64,000 nucleotides of DNA, from positions 1,178,001 through 1,242,000 of the forward strand of contig NZ_CP013692.1 of assembly GCF_001477625.1 (NCBI RefSeq), read 5' to 3'. The stretch's first letter is position 1. Every line of letters starts with the position of its first letter. The notes beneath the pieces are model-generated. The model was not told the origin of the DNA. It was given only the letters and a program-made list of their open reading frames with translations, and did not search any database. This document shows, piece after piece, positions 25,520 through 33,317 of this stretch. This DNA comes from Paucibacter sp. KCTC 42545 (lineage in GTDB: Bacteria > Pseudomonadota > Gammaproteobacteria > Burkholderiales > Burkholderiaceae_C). A program made the position numbers and the translations under genes.

Positions 25520-27769
25520 TCAGCCTTCTCCCATCGTTGCCGTCGGCAACAAAGGCAAGCTGCGCACCGCCTGACCGGTGAGTTTGAGCAGCGCGCCGGC
25601 CAGTGCGGGTGCGAAGCTGGGCACGCCCAACTCGCCCACGCCGCCGATGGCCTGAGTACGGTCCAGTTCCGCCGGGCTGGGGATCAGGGTGACCGAGACG
25701 GTGGGCATCTGCTGCAAGCGGATCATCGGGTTGGTGTTGAAGTTCTTGCGCTGCGCCGCGCCATTCACAAAGGTCTGCTGGCCGTAGAGCGTGGCATTGA
25801 TGGCGTGCACCACGCCGCCGATCAGCTGCGCCTCCACATTGCGCGGGTTGACGGTGAGGTAGCTGTCGCAAGCCAGCCAGACCCGGCTCAGCTTGAAGTT
25901 ACTCAGGCTGCTGCCGGTGATCTCAACCACCATGGCCACGATGGTGTTGAAGGCGCTGCCGATGGCCACACCGCGGGCGCTGCCGGCGCGCGGCGGGCTG
26001 CTCCAGCCGCTGGCGCCGGCCACGGCATCCAGCACTGCGATCCAGCGCGGGTCGGTCAGGCGGGCGCGGCGGAATTGCAACGCGTCTTGGCCCGCCATTT
26101 GCGCCAGCTCATTGATGGCCGATTCCACCGCAAAGGTGTTGATCGAAGCGCCCACCGAGCGCCAGAAACCGACCGGGATAGGCGAGGGGTGGCTGACCCA
26201 CTCGACCCGCCGCGCGCCAAAGGCATAGGGCAAAGCTTGAGCCGCCTCATAGCCCTGGCTGTCGCCCTTGGGGCCCAAGACGCTGCCGCGTTGGCCAAGA
26301 ATGGAGGGCGAGACATTGCGGTAGATCCAGCCCGCGACGGCCTGGCCGGGGTCGAGCGCGGCACGCACCTGCACGGCGGCCATGGGGCGGTATTGATCGT
26401 GGGTGAAGTCTTCCTCGCGTGGGTAGACCAGTTGCACCGGCCGGCCCAAGGCCATGCCCAGCTGCACCGCTTGGGCGATGAAGTCCACCTCGGCCTTGCG
26501 GCCGAGACCGCCGCCGAGCAGGGTGGTGTGGATGTGCACCGCGCTCTCAGGCAGGCCGGTGAGCTGCATGGTGATGGCCAGCGCATTGCGCGCGGACTGG
26601 GTGGGCGCATAAACGTCGCAGCGCTGCCCGGCCACATAGTCGACCGTGCAGTTCAGTACCTCCATGCAGGCATGGGCCACATAGGGCAGGGAGTAGGTCG
26701 CGTCCAGGCGCTTGACGTCGTTGCGGGCGAGGGCGGCATCCGGGTTGCTGGCGCTGGCCTCCACCGTGTAGCAGGTGCCCGGCGGGTTGGCGGCGCCGGC
26801 CACAAAGGGTGGGGCACTTTTGAGTAAGGCCTTGGCGTCGGCCAGGATTTGCGCGCTATTGAGCGCAGCGGCATTGGCGGGCAGCAGCCATTTGACGCCC
26901 AGGCTGCGGGCCAGGCGCATCGCGTCCCAGCTGGTGCTGGCCACCACCGCCACGGCGTTGATATTGCCCGCCACATCGGCGCCCCGCGCGGTGCCGGGCG
27001 TTACCGACAGCGGCACCAGGGCGATCGCCGCGCCCGGCTTGGCCGGCGTTGCCGCCAGCTTGCCGCCAAAGGTGGGGCAATGCTTGACGACCGCGAAAAC
27101 CTGGCCGGGCAGGCGCACGTCCAGCCCGTAGCGGGCGCTGCCGTCCACCTTGCTCGGGATGTCTTGCCGCTCCAGCGCCTGCCCGATCCAGCGCAGCTGG
27201 GCGCCGGGCACCAGGGGCGCGCTGGCGGGTGGCGTCAGCAAGGCGGCGGCCGGGGCCAGCTGGCCATAGCTGTAGCGCGCGCCGCTGCTGTGGCTGACCA
27301 CGCCGTCCAGCACCGTGTAGCTGCTGCGGGAGGCGTCGCCGTGTCGGTTCATGGCTGCCTGCACCAGGGTCTCGCGGGCGATGGCGCCGGCGTCACGCAA
27401 GCGCCAGAAATTGTTGCGGGTGACGCCGGAGCCCACCGTGTTGATGGCGCTGCCCACCGGCGCGGGTGTCACCAAGGTGGGCCCGCCTTGCGCGATGCGG
27501 ACGCGGGCCGGGTTGACCATCAGGTCCTCGGCCAGGATCTGCGCCAGGCCTTGCACCGAGCCCTGGCCCATGTCGGAGGCGCCCACGGTGAGGGTGATGC
27601 TGTCATCGGCGCCAATGCTCAGCCAGGTGTTGACCTGGGTCGCGTTAGGGGTGCCTGGCGTGGCGGCCTGGGCCTCGCGGCCATCGAGCTGGAAGCCCAG
27701 GGTGAAAGCCACCGAGCTGGCGACGGTGGAGGCGAGGAACTCACGGCGTTGAAGGGGAGGAGTGCGCAT
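25520..27769 (-). CDS. Molybdenum hydroxylase large subunit (IorB type), Tat-exported
   Basis: Molybdopterin-binding large subunit (749 residues) of the xanthine-oxidase family, isoquinoline 1-oxidoreductase beta/aldehyde dehydrogenase branch. The N terminus has a twin-arginine signal (RREFLASTVASSVAFTLGF; R8/R9), so the enzyme is periplasmic. Cofactor and active-site segments include DMGQGSVQGLAQILAEDL, TLLGGGLGRKAEVDFIAQA and GVGELGVPSFAPAL, whose Glu matches the catalytic glutamate position in this family. It pairs with the [2Fe-2S] subunit just upstream. No FAD subunit is encoded beside it, as expected for the two-subunit type that passes electrons to a cytochrome. The substrate is unknown. 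Confidence 0.9.
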   Translation of the reverse strand: MRTPPLQRREFLASTVASSVAFTLGFQLDGREAQAATPGTPNATQVNTWLSIGADDSITLTVGASDMGQGSVQGLAQILAEDLMVNPARVRIAQGGPTLVTPAPVGSAINTVGSGVTRNNFWRLRDAGAIARETLVQAAMNRHGDASRSSYTVLDGVVSHSSGARYSYGQLAPAAALLTPPASAPLVPGAQLRWIGQALERQDIPSKVDGSARYGLDVRLPGQVFAVVKHCPTFGGKLAATPAKPGAAIALVPLSVTPGTARGADVAGNINAVAVVASTSWDAMRLARSLGVKWLLPANAAALNSAQILADAKALLKSAPPFVAGAANPPGTCYTVEASASNPDAALARNDVKRLDATYSLPYVAHACMEVLNCTVDYVAGQRCDVYAPTQSARNALAITMQLTGLPESAVHIHTTLLGGGLGRKAEVDFIAQAVQLGMALGRPVQLVYPREEDFTHDQYRPMAAVQVRAALDPGQAVAGWIYRNVSPSILGQRGSVLGPKGDSQGYEAAQALPYAFGARRVEWVSHPSPIPVGFWRSVGASINTFAVESAINELAQMAGQDALQFRRARLTDPRWIAVLDAVAGASGWSSPPRAGSARGVAIGSAFNTIVAMVVEITGSSLSNFKLSRVWLACDSYLTVNPRNVEAQLIGGVVHAINATLYGQQTFVNGAAQRKNFNTNPMIRLQQMPTVSVTLIPSPAELDRTQAIGGVGELGVPSFAPALAGALLKLTGQAVRSLPLLPTATMGEG

Positions 27770-27781
27770 GATGAGTCCTGT

Positions 27782-28222
27782 TTAAAGCGTGGTCACAGCG
27801 CTCTTGATGCGCTGGTAGGTGCCGCAGACGCAGACATTGCTGAGTTCCGAAGCGATCGAGGCGCCGCGATGCCCGGCCTGCATCGCGCAGGCGGTGGCCA
27901 TCAACATGCCCGACTGGCAGTAGCCGCATTGCGGCACTTGGTGGGCGATCCAGGCTTTTTGCGCGGGGTGGCTGCGGTCGGGCGAGAGGCCTTCAATCGT
28001 GACGATGCGCTTGCCCACCGCGGAGGAAACGTCCATATCGCAGGACTTTTGCGGCTCGCCGTTGACCATCACGGTGCAGGCGCCGCAGACCTCGATGCCG
28101 CAGCCGTATTTGGTGCCGGTGAGGTTGAGCACATCGCGCAAGACCCACAGCAGCGGCATGTCTGCCGAGCTGACGGTGACCGGGCGATCTTTGCCATTGA
28201 CGTTGAGCGTGTAGCTGGGCAT
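27782..28222 (-). CDS. Molybdenum hydroxylase [2Fe-2S] small subunit (IorA type)
   Basis: Electron-transfer subunit of 146 residues with two [2Fe-2S] clusters. The plant-type cluster is C41-C46-C49-C61 (GCGIEVCGACTVMVNGEPQKSC). The second is C99-C102-C131-C133 (QCGYCQSG and NVCVCGTY). No signal peptide is present, so it should be exported as a complex with the Tat-tagged large subunit. The start is the ATG at 28222 (MPSYTLNVNG). It is first in the leftward pair, 12 nt from the large subunit, and faces a near-palindromic site in the divergent region with the DUF6502 gene. Confidence 0.93.
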   Translation of the reverse strand: MPSYTLNVNGKDRPVTVSSADMPLLWVLRDVLNLTGTKYGCGIEVCGACTVMVNGEPQKSCDMDVSSAVGKRIVTIEGLSPDRSHPAQKAWIAHQVPQCGYCQSGMLMATACAMQAGHRGASIASELSNVCVCGTYQRIKSAVTTL

Positions 28223-28251
28223 GAGAGGCTCCTTTGGCTGAGCATTTGGCG

Positions 28252-28272
28252 AAATGCACAAATTGCGCATTT
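28252..28272. promoter_or_regulatory. Near-perfect 21-bp palindrome, candidate operator
   Basis: The sequence runs AAATGC-A-CAA-A-TTG-C-GCATTT: nine of ten base pairs match around a central base, the exception being an A/C pair at positions 7/15. It sits 30 bp from each start in the 80-bp divergent promoter region of iorA (leftward) and the DUF6502 gene (rightward). Length, symmetry and position are typical of a dimeric repressor site. The binding protein is unknown. Confidence 0.6.
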
Positions 28273-28302
28273 AACTTTGCGCGCGTAGAATTCTTCTGTC
28301 AA

Positions 28303-29127
28303 ATGGAAAAACGCAATGAGTTGTTACTGCGGGCTCTTGAGTCTGTGCTGCTGCCGCTCACGCGGCTTTGCGTGGCGCAGGGCTTGCCCTATGACCAGGC
28401 CGAGGAGGCGCTCAAGCAAGCCTTTGTGGACGCCGCTCGCGAAGCCAAGCGCGCCGCCGGCGGGGTGGGGGCGCGCGACGTGAGCCAGGTCGCCACAGCC
28501 ACGGGCCTGAGCCGGCGCGAGGTGGCCAGGCTGAGCGCCGCACCCGACCAGAACGCGGCGGCCAAGCCCTCGGCCGTCAACCAGCTCTATCTGCGCTGGA
28601 GCACGGCCAAGAAGCTGCGTGACGAGGCCGGCCAGCCGCGCGCCTTGCCGCGCACCGGCAAGTCACCCAGCTTTGAAACACTGGCTCAGTCCATCACCCG
28701 CCATGTGCACCCGCGCAGCCTGCTCGACGAGATGCTGCGCCTGGGCCTGGCGCGCCTGAGCGAGGACGGCCAGACCGTGCTGCTGGAGCCCGACCGCTTT
28801 GTGCCCGAGAAGGACGATGCGCAGATGTTTGGCTTCCTCGGCGCCAATGTCGGCGACCACCTCGCCGCGGCCAGCGCCAATGTCATTCACCGCGACCGGC
28901 GGCACTTTGAACAAGCCATCTTTGCCGATGAACTCAGCGAGCCCACGGCGACGGCGATCCGCGAGATCGCCGCGCAGCAGTGGCAGCGCGTATTAGCCGA
29001 GGTCGTGCCTGAGTTGGAGCGGCGCGTGGCCGAGGATCAAGCCGCCGGCCTGAGCGGCACGCACCGCGCCCGCCTGGGTCTTTTTAGTTTCAGCGAACCC
29101 GAGAACGATCATGAAGCCAAGTCCTGA
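28303..29127 (+). CDS. DUF6502 family protein
   Basis: A 274-residue soluble protein that I assign to the DUF6502 family common in proteobacteria. It starts MEKRNELLLRALESVLLPLT; a longer frame runs upstream but through the palindrome. The N-terminal third looks like a winged-helix/HTH fold (RDVSQVATATGLSRREVARLSA), hinting at DNA binding. The C-terminal half includes FGFLGANVGDHLAAASANV and an amphipathic tail. Its function is not established. It overlaps the following DUF5666 gene by 17 nt, a pairing I know from related genomes. As the nearest HTH-like protein, it is a candidate for binding the adjacent palindrome. Confidence 0.75.
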   Translation: MEKRNELLLRALESVLLPLTRLCVAQGLPYDQAEEALKQAFVDAAREAKRAAGGVGARDVSQVATATGLSRREVARLSAAPDQNAAAKPSAVNQLYLRWSTAKKLRDEAGQPRALPRTGKSPSFETLAQSITRHVHPRSLLDEMLRLGLARLSEDGQTVLLEPDRFVPEKDDAQMFGFLGANVGDHLAAASANVIHRDRRHFEQAIFADELSEPTATAIREIAAQQWQRVLAEVVPELERRVAEDQAAGLSGTHRARLGLFSFSEPENDHEAKS

Positions 29128-30307
29128 GTTGAATCCGTCCCGGCGCCATTTATTGCTCGCATTCGCTGGCAGCGCGGCTTTATCGGCCTGCGGCGGCAGC
29201 GAGACCGTCACTGAACAGCCGACCAGTCATCCGCTTGGCATAGGCGCCGGCGGCACCGGCATCGTGAAGCGCAGCTTTTTGAGTGCGACGGTGACTGCCG
29301 TGGCGCCGATCAGCGTCGGCGGCGTGCAGCTGGTCACCGCCGGCGCGCAGCTGAGGGACGGCGACGGCCAGAGCCTGCGGGTCAACGAGATCGAACCCGG
29401 CATGACGGCCCGAGTGCAGGCCGGGCAGATCATGAGCCTGGCCGGGCGCAACCTGGCCTTGGTGCAGTCCCTGGTGGTGGACACCCAGCTGCGCGGCATG
29501 CCGACCTGGCTGGATGCGCAGACCGCCATCATCCTGGGCCAGCGGGTCAAGGTGCCGGCCTCGGCGTGGGGCATCAACGGCATCGGTGCCGGCGGCACCG
29601 GCCGCAGCTTGCGGGTTTGGGGCCAGCTCGACCTGGCCCGCGCTCAGGTGGTGGCCAGCCGTGTGGCCCTGGCCTTGCCGGGTGATACCGATATGTTGCG
29701 CGGCTTGCTCAGCGGCATCGACCGGGCCACCGGGCTGGTGCAGGTGGGTAGCCTGCAGGCGCGCGCGGCTGATCCGGCGCTGCTGCCCGCCGGGCTTGAG
29801 CCCGGCGCCGTGGTGCGTCTGGTGCTGGGCGCTGTGGGCGCCGATGGTCACCCTGCCTTGCTGGCGCTGCGCGAGGATGCGCTTCGCCCGCCCGAGGGCG
29901 CGCGGGTTGAGTTGGAAGGGCGGGTCACGCAATTCAGCAGCGCGCAGCGCTTTGCGCTGGATGGCGTGCCGGTCGATGCCTCACAGGCGGTGATCGAGGG
30001 CCTGGCCGATCTGATGGCGGGCTCCGAAGTCGAGGTCTCGGGCCGCATGAGTGGCGGCGTGCTGGTGGCGCGCGAGGTGGTGGCGCAGGCCGCCGAGCCG
30101 GTGGAGATCAATGGCCGCATTGATGCCCTGGACGGCGTGCGCCAGACCATCAGCGTTGGCGGCATGCTGCTGCACTGGTCCGCGGCCACACGCTTTGAGA
30201 GCAGCTCGGCCAAGGACCTGCGTGTGGGCCGCAAGCTGGCCGGCTTGGCCCGCTGGGTGCCCGGCCAAACCTTGCTGGAAGCCAGCCGGCTGCGCGTGGA
30301 GAAGTAA
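29111..30307 (+). CDS. DUF5666 domain exported protein (Tat/lipoprotein-like signal)
   Basis: Exported protein of 398 residues with repeated DUF5666-like beta units (for example GTGIVKRSFLSATVTAVAPISVGGVQL, VELEGRVTQFSSAQRFALDGVPVD, VEINGRIDALDGVRQTISVGG). The N terminus is RRHLLLAFAGSAALSACGGS: a twin-arginine-like start plus a lipobox with Cys near residue 25, suggesting a lipoprotein. Two GIGAGGTG copies occur (residues about 41 and 158). DUF5666 has an OB-like fold of unknown function. It overlaps the DUF6502 gene, implying joint expression. Confidence 0.8.
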   Translation: MKPSPELNPSRRHLLLAFAGSAALSACGGSETVTEQPTSHPLGIGAGGTGIVKRSFLSATVTAVAPISVGGVQLVTAGAQLRDGDGQSLRVNEIEPGMTARVQAGQIMSLAGRNLALVQSLVVDTQLRGMPTWLDAQTAIILGQRVKVPASAWGINGIGAGGTGRSLRVWGQLDLARAQVVASRVALALPGDTDMLRGLLSGIDRATGLVQVGSLQARAADPALLPAGLEPGAVVRLVLGAVGADGHPALLALREDALRPPEGARVELEGRVTQFSSAQRFALDGVPVDASQAVIEGLADLMAGSEVEVSGRMSGGVLVAREVVAQAAEPVEINGRIDALDGVRQTISVGGMLLHWSAATRFESSSAKDLRVGRKLAGLARWVPGQTLLEASRLRVEK

Positions 30308-30316
30308 GTCCCTTGG

Positions 30317-30354
30317 ACTCGCGGTCGCGCCCGGGCCCGGGCGCGACCGCGAGT
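30317..30354. repeat. Perfect 38-bp palindrome
   Basis: An uninterrupted 19+19 bp dyad running ACTCGCGG...CCGCGAGT, with the centre CCCGGG|CCCGGG between 30335 and 30336. It starts 9 nt after the DUF5666 stop and about 100 nt before the DUF302 operon. No T-run follows. As RNA it would form a very stable hairpin, so a terminator-like or processing role is plausible; as DNA it could extrude a cruciform. Confidence 0.85.
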
Positions 30355-30455
30355 TCGCTTGGTCGTGCCCTTGTGTGCGCTGCCGAACAGACTCTTGCTG
30401 GTGACGCTTCTAGGGTGGAGGCTCCGACGGATCCACCGGCAGGAAGGGCAGCACC

Positions 30456-30881
30456 ATGTACGGCTTCACGACGACTTTGACCGACACCAGCTTCGAGCAG
30501 GCGCTGGCCCGGACGGTTGACGCGCTCAAAAGCGAAGGTTTCGGGGTCTTGAGCGAGATCGATGTTCAGGCCGCGCTGCAAGACAAGCTCGGCCTGGCGA
30601 TGCTGCCTTACCGGATCCTCGGCGCTTGCAAACCCACTTTGGCTCATCAGGCCCTGCAGGCGGCGCCGGACATCGGCCTGCTGCTGCCCTGCAATGTGAT
30701 CGTGCGTGAAGCCTCACCGGGCCATATCGTGGTGGGTTTTTTGGATCCGCAAATCATGGTGCGCCTGGTTGGCAGCATGGTCGGCCCCGAGTTGCAGGCT
30801 GTTGCCGACGCGGCCGAACAGCATCTGCGCAGCGCCTGCGCCCGGCTGGCCGGTAACACGGCCGCTGTTTCAGCGGTGTGA
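30456..30881 (+). CDS. DUF302 domain protein
   Basis: A 141-residue protein of the DUF302 family (alpha/beta fold, often dimeric, role unknown). Diagnostic segments are DALKSEGFGVLSEIDVQAALQDKLG, YRILGACKPTLAHQALQAAPDIGLLLPCNVIVRE and HIVVGFLDPQIM. There is no signal peptide, so it is cytosolic. It opens a five-gene operon: its TGA overlaps the ATG of the AI-2E permease. DUF302 genes are repeatedly seen near redox and haem proteins, consistent with the cytochromes downstream. Confidence 0.88.
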   Translation: MYGFTTTLTDTSFEQALARTVDALKSEGFGVLSEIDVQAALQDKLGLAMLPYRILGACKPTLAHQALQAAPDIGLLLPCNVIVREASPGHIVVGFLDPQIMVRLVGSMVGPELQAVADAAEQHLRSACARLAGNTAAVSAV

Positions 30882-32059
30882 TGCCGCCGCTGCTCCTGGC
30901 CCTCAGTGCGCTGGCCCTGGGCTGGATTCTGCAGCCTTTTTACGGCGCCATCCTGTGGGCGCTGATCATTGCCATTTTGTTCGCGCCGCTCTATCGGCGG
31001 CTGCTGCCGCGCGTGCAGCGGCGCCGCAATGTGGCCGCTGGCGTGGTGATGCTGCTGGTGCTGGTGGCGGGGGTCTTGCCCTTCGCGGTGGTGACCGCAT
31101 CCCTGGGGCGTGAAGCATCTATCGTCTACCAACACATCGCCACCGGCGAATGGAATCCTGCCCTCTATCTGCGTGCGCAGTTTGATGCGTTGCCCACCTG
31201 GGTCACTGCGCTGCTGCAGCATGCCGGCGTGGCGGACTTCAACAAGCTGCTGCAGCAACTCACCAACGCCTTGGCGCAGGGCAGTCAATTCATCGCGGGC
31301 CAGGCCTTTGGCATCGGGCTTGACACCTTTGGCTTTGTTGCCAGCCTGGGCGTGGCCCTGTATTTGGCATTTTTCCTGCTGCGCGACGGGGTCGAGTTGG
31401 CACGCATTGCCGTGCTGGCGCTGCCGGTGCCGCCGCAGTTCAAGCAGGAATTGCTGGCCAAATTCATGGCCGTGGTGCGCGCCACGGTCAAGGGCAGCCT
31501 GCTCATTGCTGGCATTCAAGGCATCTTGGGTGGTTTCGCCTTCTGGTTCCTGGGGGTCAAGGGTGCGCTGCTCTGGGCGGTGGTGATGGCGTTCTTGTCG
31601 CTTTTGCCCATGATCGGTGCCGGCTTGGTGTGGCTGCCGGTGGCTGCCTATTTCTTGCTCAGCGGGCAGATTTGGCAGAGCCTGGCGCTGCTGGCCTATG
31701 GCAGCTTGGTGATCGGCTTGGTCGACAACCTGCTGCGCCCGGTGCTGGTCGGCAAAGATGCCGGCTTGCCGGACTATGTGGTCATGATCACGACGCTGGG
31801 TGGCATGGCGGTGTTCGGGCTCAACGGCTTCATCATCGGCCCCACCATCGCGGCGCTATTCATTGCGGTTTGGCATCTGGCGCTGGCTGCGCCGCCATTG
31901 TTGGCTGCAGCGGATGCGGCGGTTGCAACAACTGCAACGAGCGGGCCGCACGCCCTGCCCAGCGGCGGCGAGACAGTGCCGGGCAGGCAGGCTGAAGCGG
32001 CGACTCGCCGAACCGACTGGACAAGCGAGCCGGTGATCACACCCGATAGACCCGCATGA
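30881..32059 (+). CDS. AI-2E family membrane transporter
   Basis: Integral membrane protein of 392 residues of the AI-2E/YdiK/PerM family, a broad group of putative exporters and antiporters. The usual eight helices are suggested by LLLALSALALGWILQPFYGAILWALIIAILFAPLY, VVMLLVLVAGVLPFAVVTA, LGVALYLAFFLLRDG, GILGGFAFWFLGVKGALLWAVVMAFLSLLPMIGAGLVWLPVAAYFLL and DNLLRPVLVGKDAGLPDYVVMITTLGGMAVFG. The start ATG 30881 shares a base with the DUF302 stop; a GTG one codon earlier is possible. The C-terminal tail after about residue 350 is polar. The stop overlaps the next gene (ATGA). Confidence 0.9.
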   Translation: MPPLLLALSALALGWILQPFYGAILWALIIAILFAPLYRRLLPRVQRRRNVAAGVVMLLVLVAGVLPFAVVTASLGREASIVYQHIATGEWNPALYLRAQFDALPTWVTALLQHAGVADFNKLLQQLTNALAQGSQFIAGQAFGIGLDTFGFVASLGVALYLAFFLLRDGVELARIAVLALPVPPQFKQELLAKFMAVVRATVKGSLLIAGIQGILGGFAFWFLGVKGALLWAVVMAFLSLLPMIGAGLVWLPVAAYFLLSGQIWQSLALLAYGSLVIGLVDNLLRPVLVGKDAGLPDYVVMITTLGGMAVFGLNGFIIGPTIAALFIAVWHLALAAPPLLAAADAAVATTATSGPHALPSGGETVPGRQAEAATRRTDWTSEPVITPDRPA

Positions 32060-33312
32060 CTGCCTTGCAATTGCTGAGCCTCATCTGCGCCGCGCTGCTG
32101 ATTCAAATGGCCGCCGGGGTGGGTGTGCTGCTGTGGCGCGTGCGGCACCGGCTCGCAGCCCCGCAGCCGCCAATCGATGCGCCGCTGCCCTCGTCAGCTG
32201 CCAGCGCCTGGCCAGGCTGGCGCGACTTCCGCGTGCTGCGCCGGCATTTCGAAGATGCCGCCCAGACGCAATGCTCTTTTCATCTGCAGCCGCTGGATGG
32301 TGCGCCGCTGCCGACCTTCAAGCCGGGCCAATACCTCACTTTTGCGCTGCAATTGCCTAGCGACGCTGGGGCAGTAGCTGGGCCCCAGTCTCTGCTGACC
32401 CGCTGCTACTCGCTGTCGGACCGGCCCGACCCGGCCGAGTACCGCATCACCGTCAAGCGTGTGCCGCCGCCGCTGGGGCAAGCGGCGCTGCCAGCGGGCC
32501 TGTCGTCTACGTTTTTTCATGATGAGGTGCAGGTTGGTGATGTGTTGAAGGTCAAGGCACCGGCCGGCCATTTCTATATCGATACAGATGCGACCACCAC
32601 GACGCCGGCCATTCTGATTGCCGGCGGCATTGGCATCACGCCCATGATGAGCATGCTGCGCTGGTGTCTGGCGCAGCAGCCCGAGCGGGTGGTTCAGCTT
32701 TACTACGGCGTACGCAGCAGTGCCGACCATGCTTTCAAGCAGACGCTGGAGGCGCTGGCCCAGGCGCACCCGGCTTTCAAGATCCATGTGGTTTACAGCA
32801 GACCTGAGCGTGATGACGTGCTGGGCCGGGGCTATCAGCATCTCGGCTATATCGACCTGCCGCTCTTGCGCATGCACCTGCCGCCTGGCCGAAACCAGTT
32901 CTATGTCTGCGGGCCGCCGCCAATGATGCAAAGCCTGGTGCCGGCGCTGCGCGAATGGGGAGTTAGCAAGGAGGATCTCCATTTCGAAGCCTTCGGCCCG
33001 GCCTCCATGCGGCCTGTTTTGCCGATGACGAATGAGCCCTTGCCGGCAGCGTCGGTCGCCTTGGACATCAAGTTCACTCGTTCCGGCCGCAGCCTGGTCT
33101 GGGATGGCCGGGACGCCAATCTGCTGGACTTTGCGGAACGCCATGGCGTGGCGGTGGACTCAGGTTGCCGCTCGGGCAGCTGCGGCACTTGCGCCACCAA
33201 GCTTCTTGCCGGCAGGGTGGACTATGCCGAGCCGCCTGATTACGACATCGCCTCAGGGGCTTGCCTGCTGTGCGTCGGCAAACCGGCCTCGGCCTTGGTG
33301 CTGGAGGCCTGA
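32056..33312 (+). CDS. Membrane-anchored NAD(P)H oxidoreductase: FAD, NAD and C-terminal [2Fe-2S]
   Basis: A 418-residue electron-input protein. Residues 1-28 form a membrane helix (LLSLICAALLIQMAAGVGVLLW). The ferredoxin-reductase-type FAD domain carries TFKPGQYLTF and LLTRCYSLSD. The NAD domain carries IAGGIGITPMMSML and the C-terminal CGPPPMM. A plant-type ferredoxin domain ends the protein with C371, C376, C379 and C406 (GCRSGSCGTC...CLLCVG). The layout parallels Hmp/Hcr-type reductases. It should pass electrons from cytosolic NAD(P)H to the cytochrome b encoded 6 nt downstream. It overlaps the AI-2E gene by 4 nt. Confidence 0.92.
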   Translation: MTALQLLSLICAALLIQMAAGVGVLLWRVRHRLAAPQPPIDAPLPSSAASAWPGWRDFRVLRRHFEDAAQTQCSFHLQPLDGAPLPTFKPGQYLTFALQLPSDAGAVAGPQSLLTRCYSLSDRPDPAEYRITVKRVPPPLGQAALPAGLSSTFFHDEVQVGDVLKVKAPAGHFYIDTDATTTTPAILIAGGIGITPMMSMLRWCLAQQPERVVQLYYGVRSSADHAFKQTLEALAQAHPAFKIHVVYSRPERDDVLGRGYQHLGYIDLPLLRMHLPPGRNQFYVCGPPPMMQSLVPALREWGVSKEDLHFEAFGPASMRPVLPMTNEPLPAASVALDIKFTRSGRSLVWDGRDANLLDFAERHGVAVDSGCRSGSCGTCATKLLAGRVDYAEPPDYDIASGACLLCVGKPASALVLEA

Positions 33313-33317
33313 CTGCC

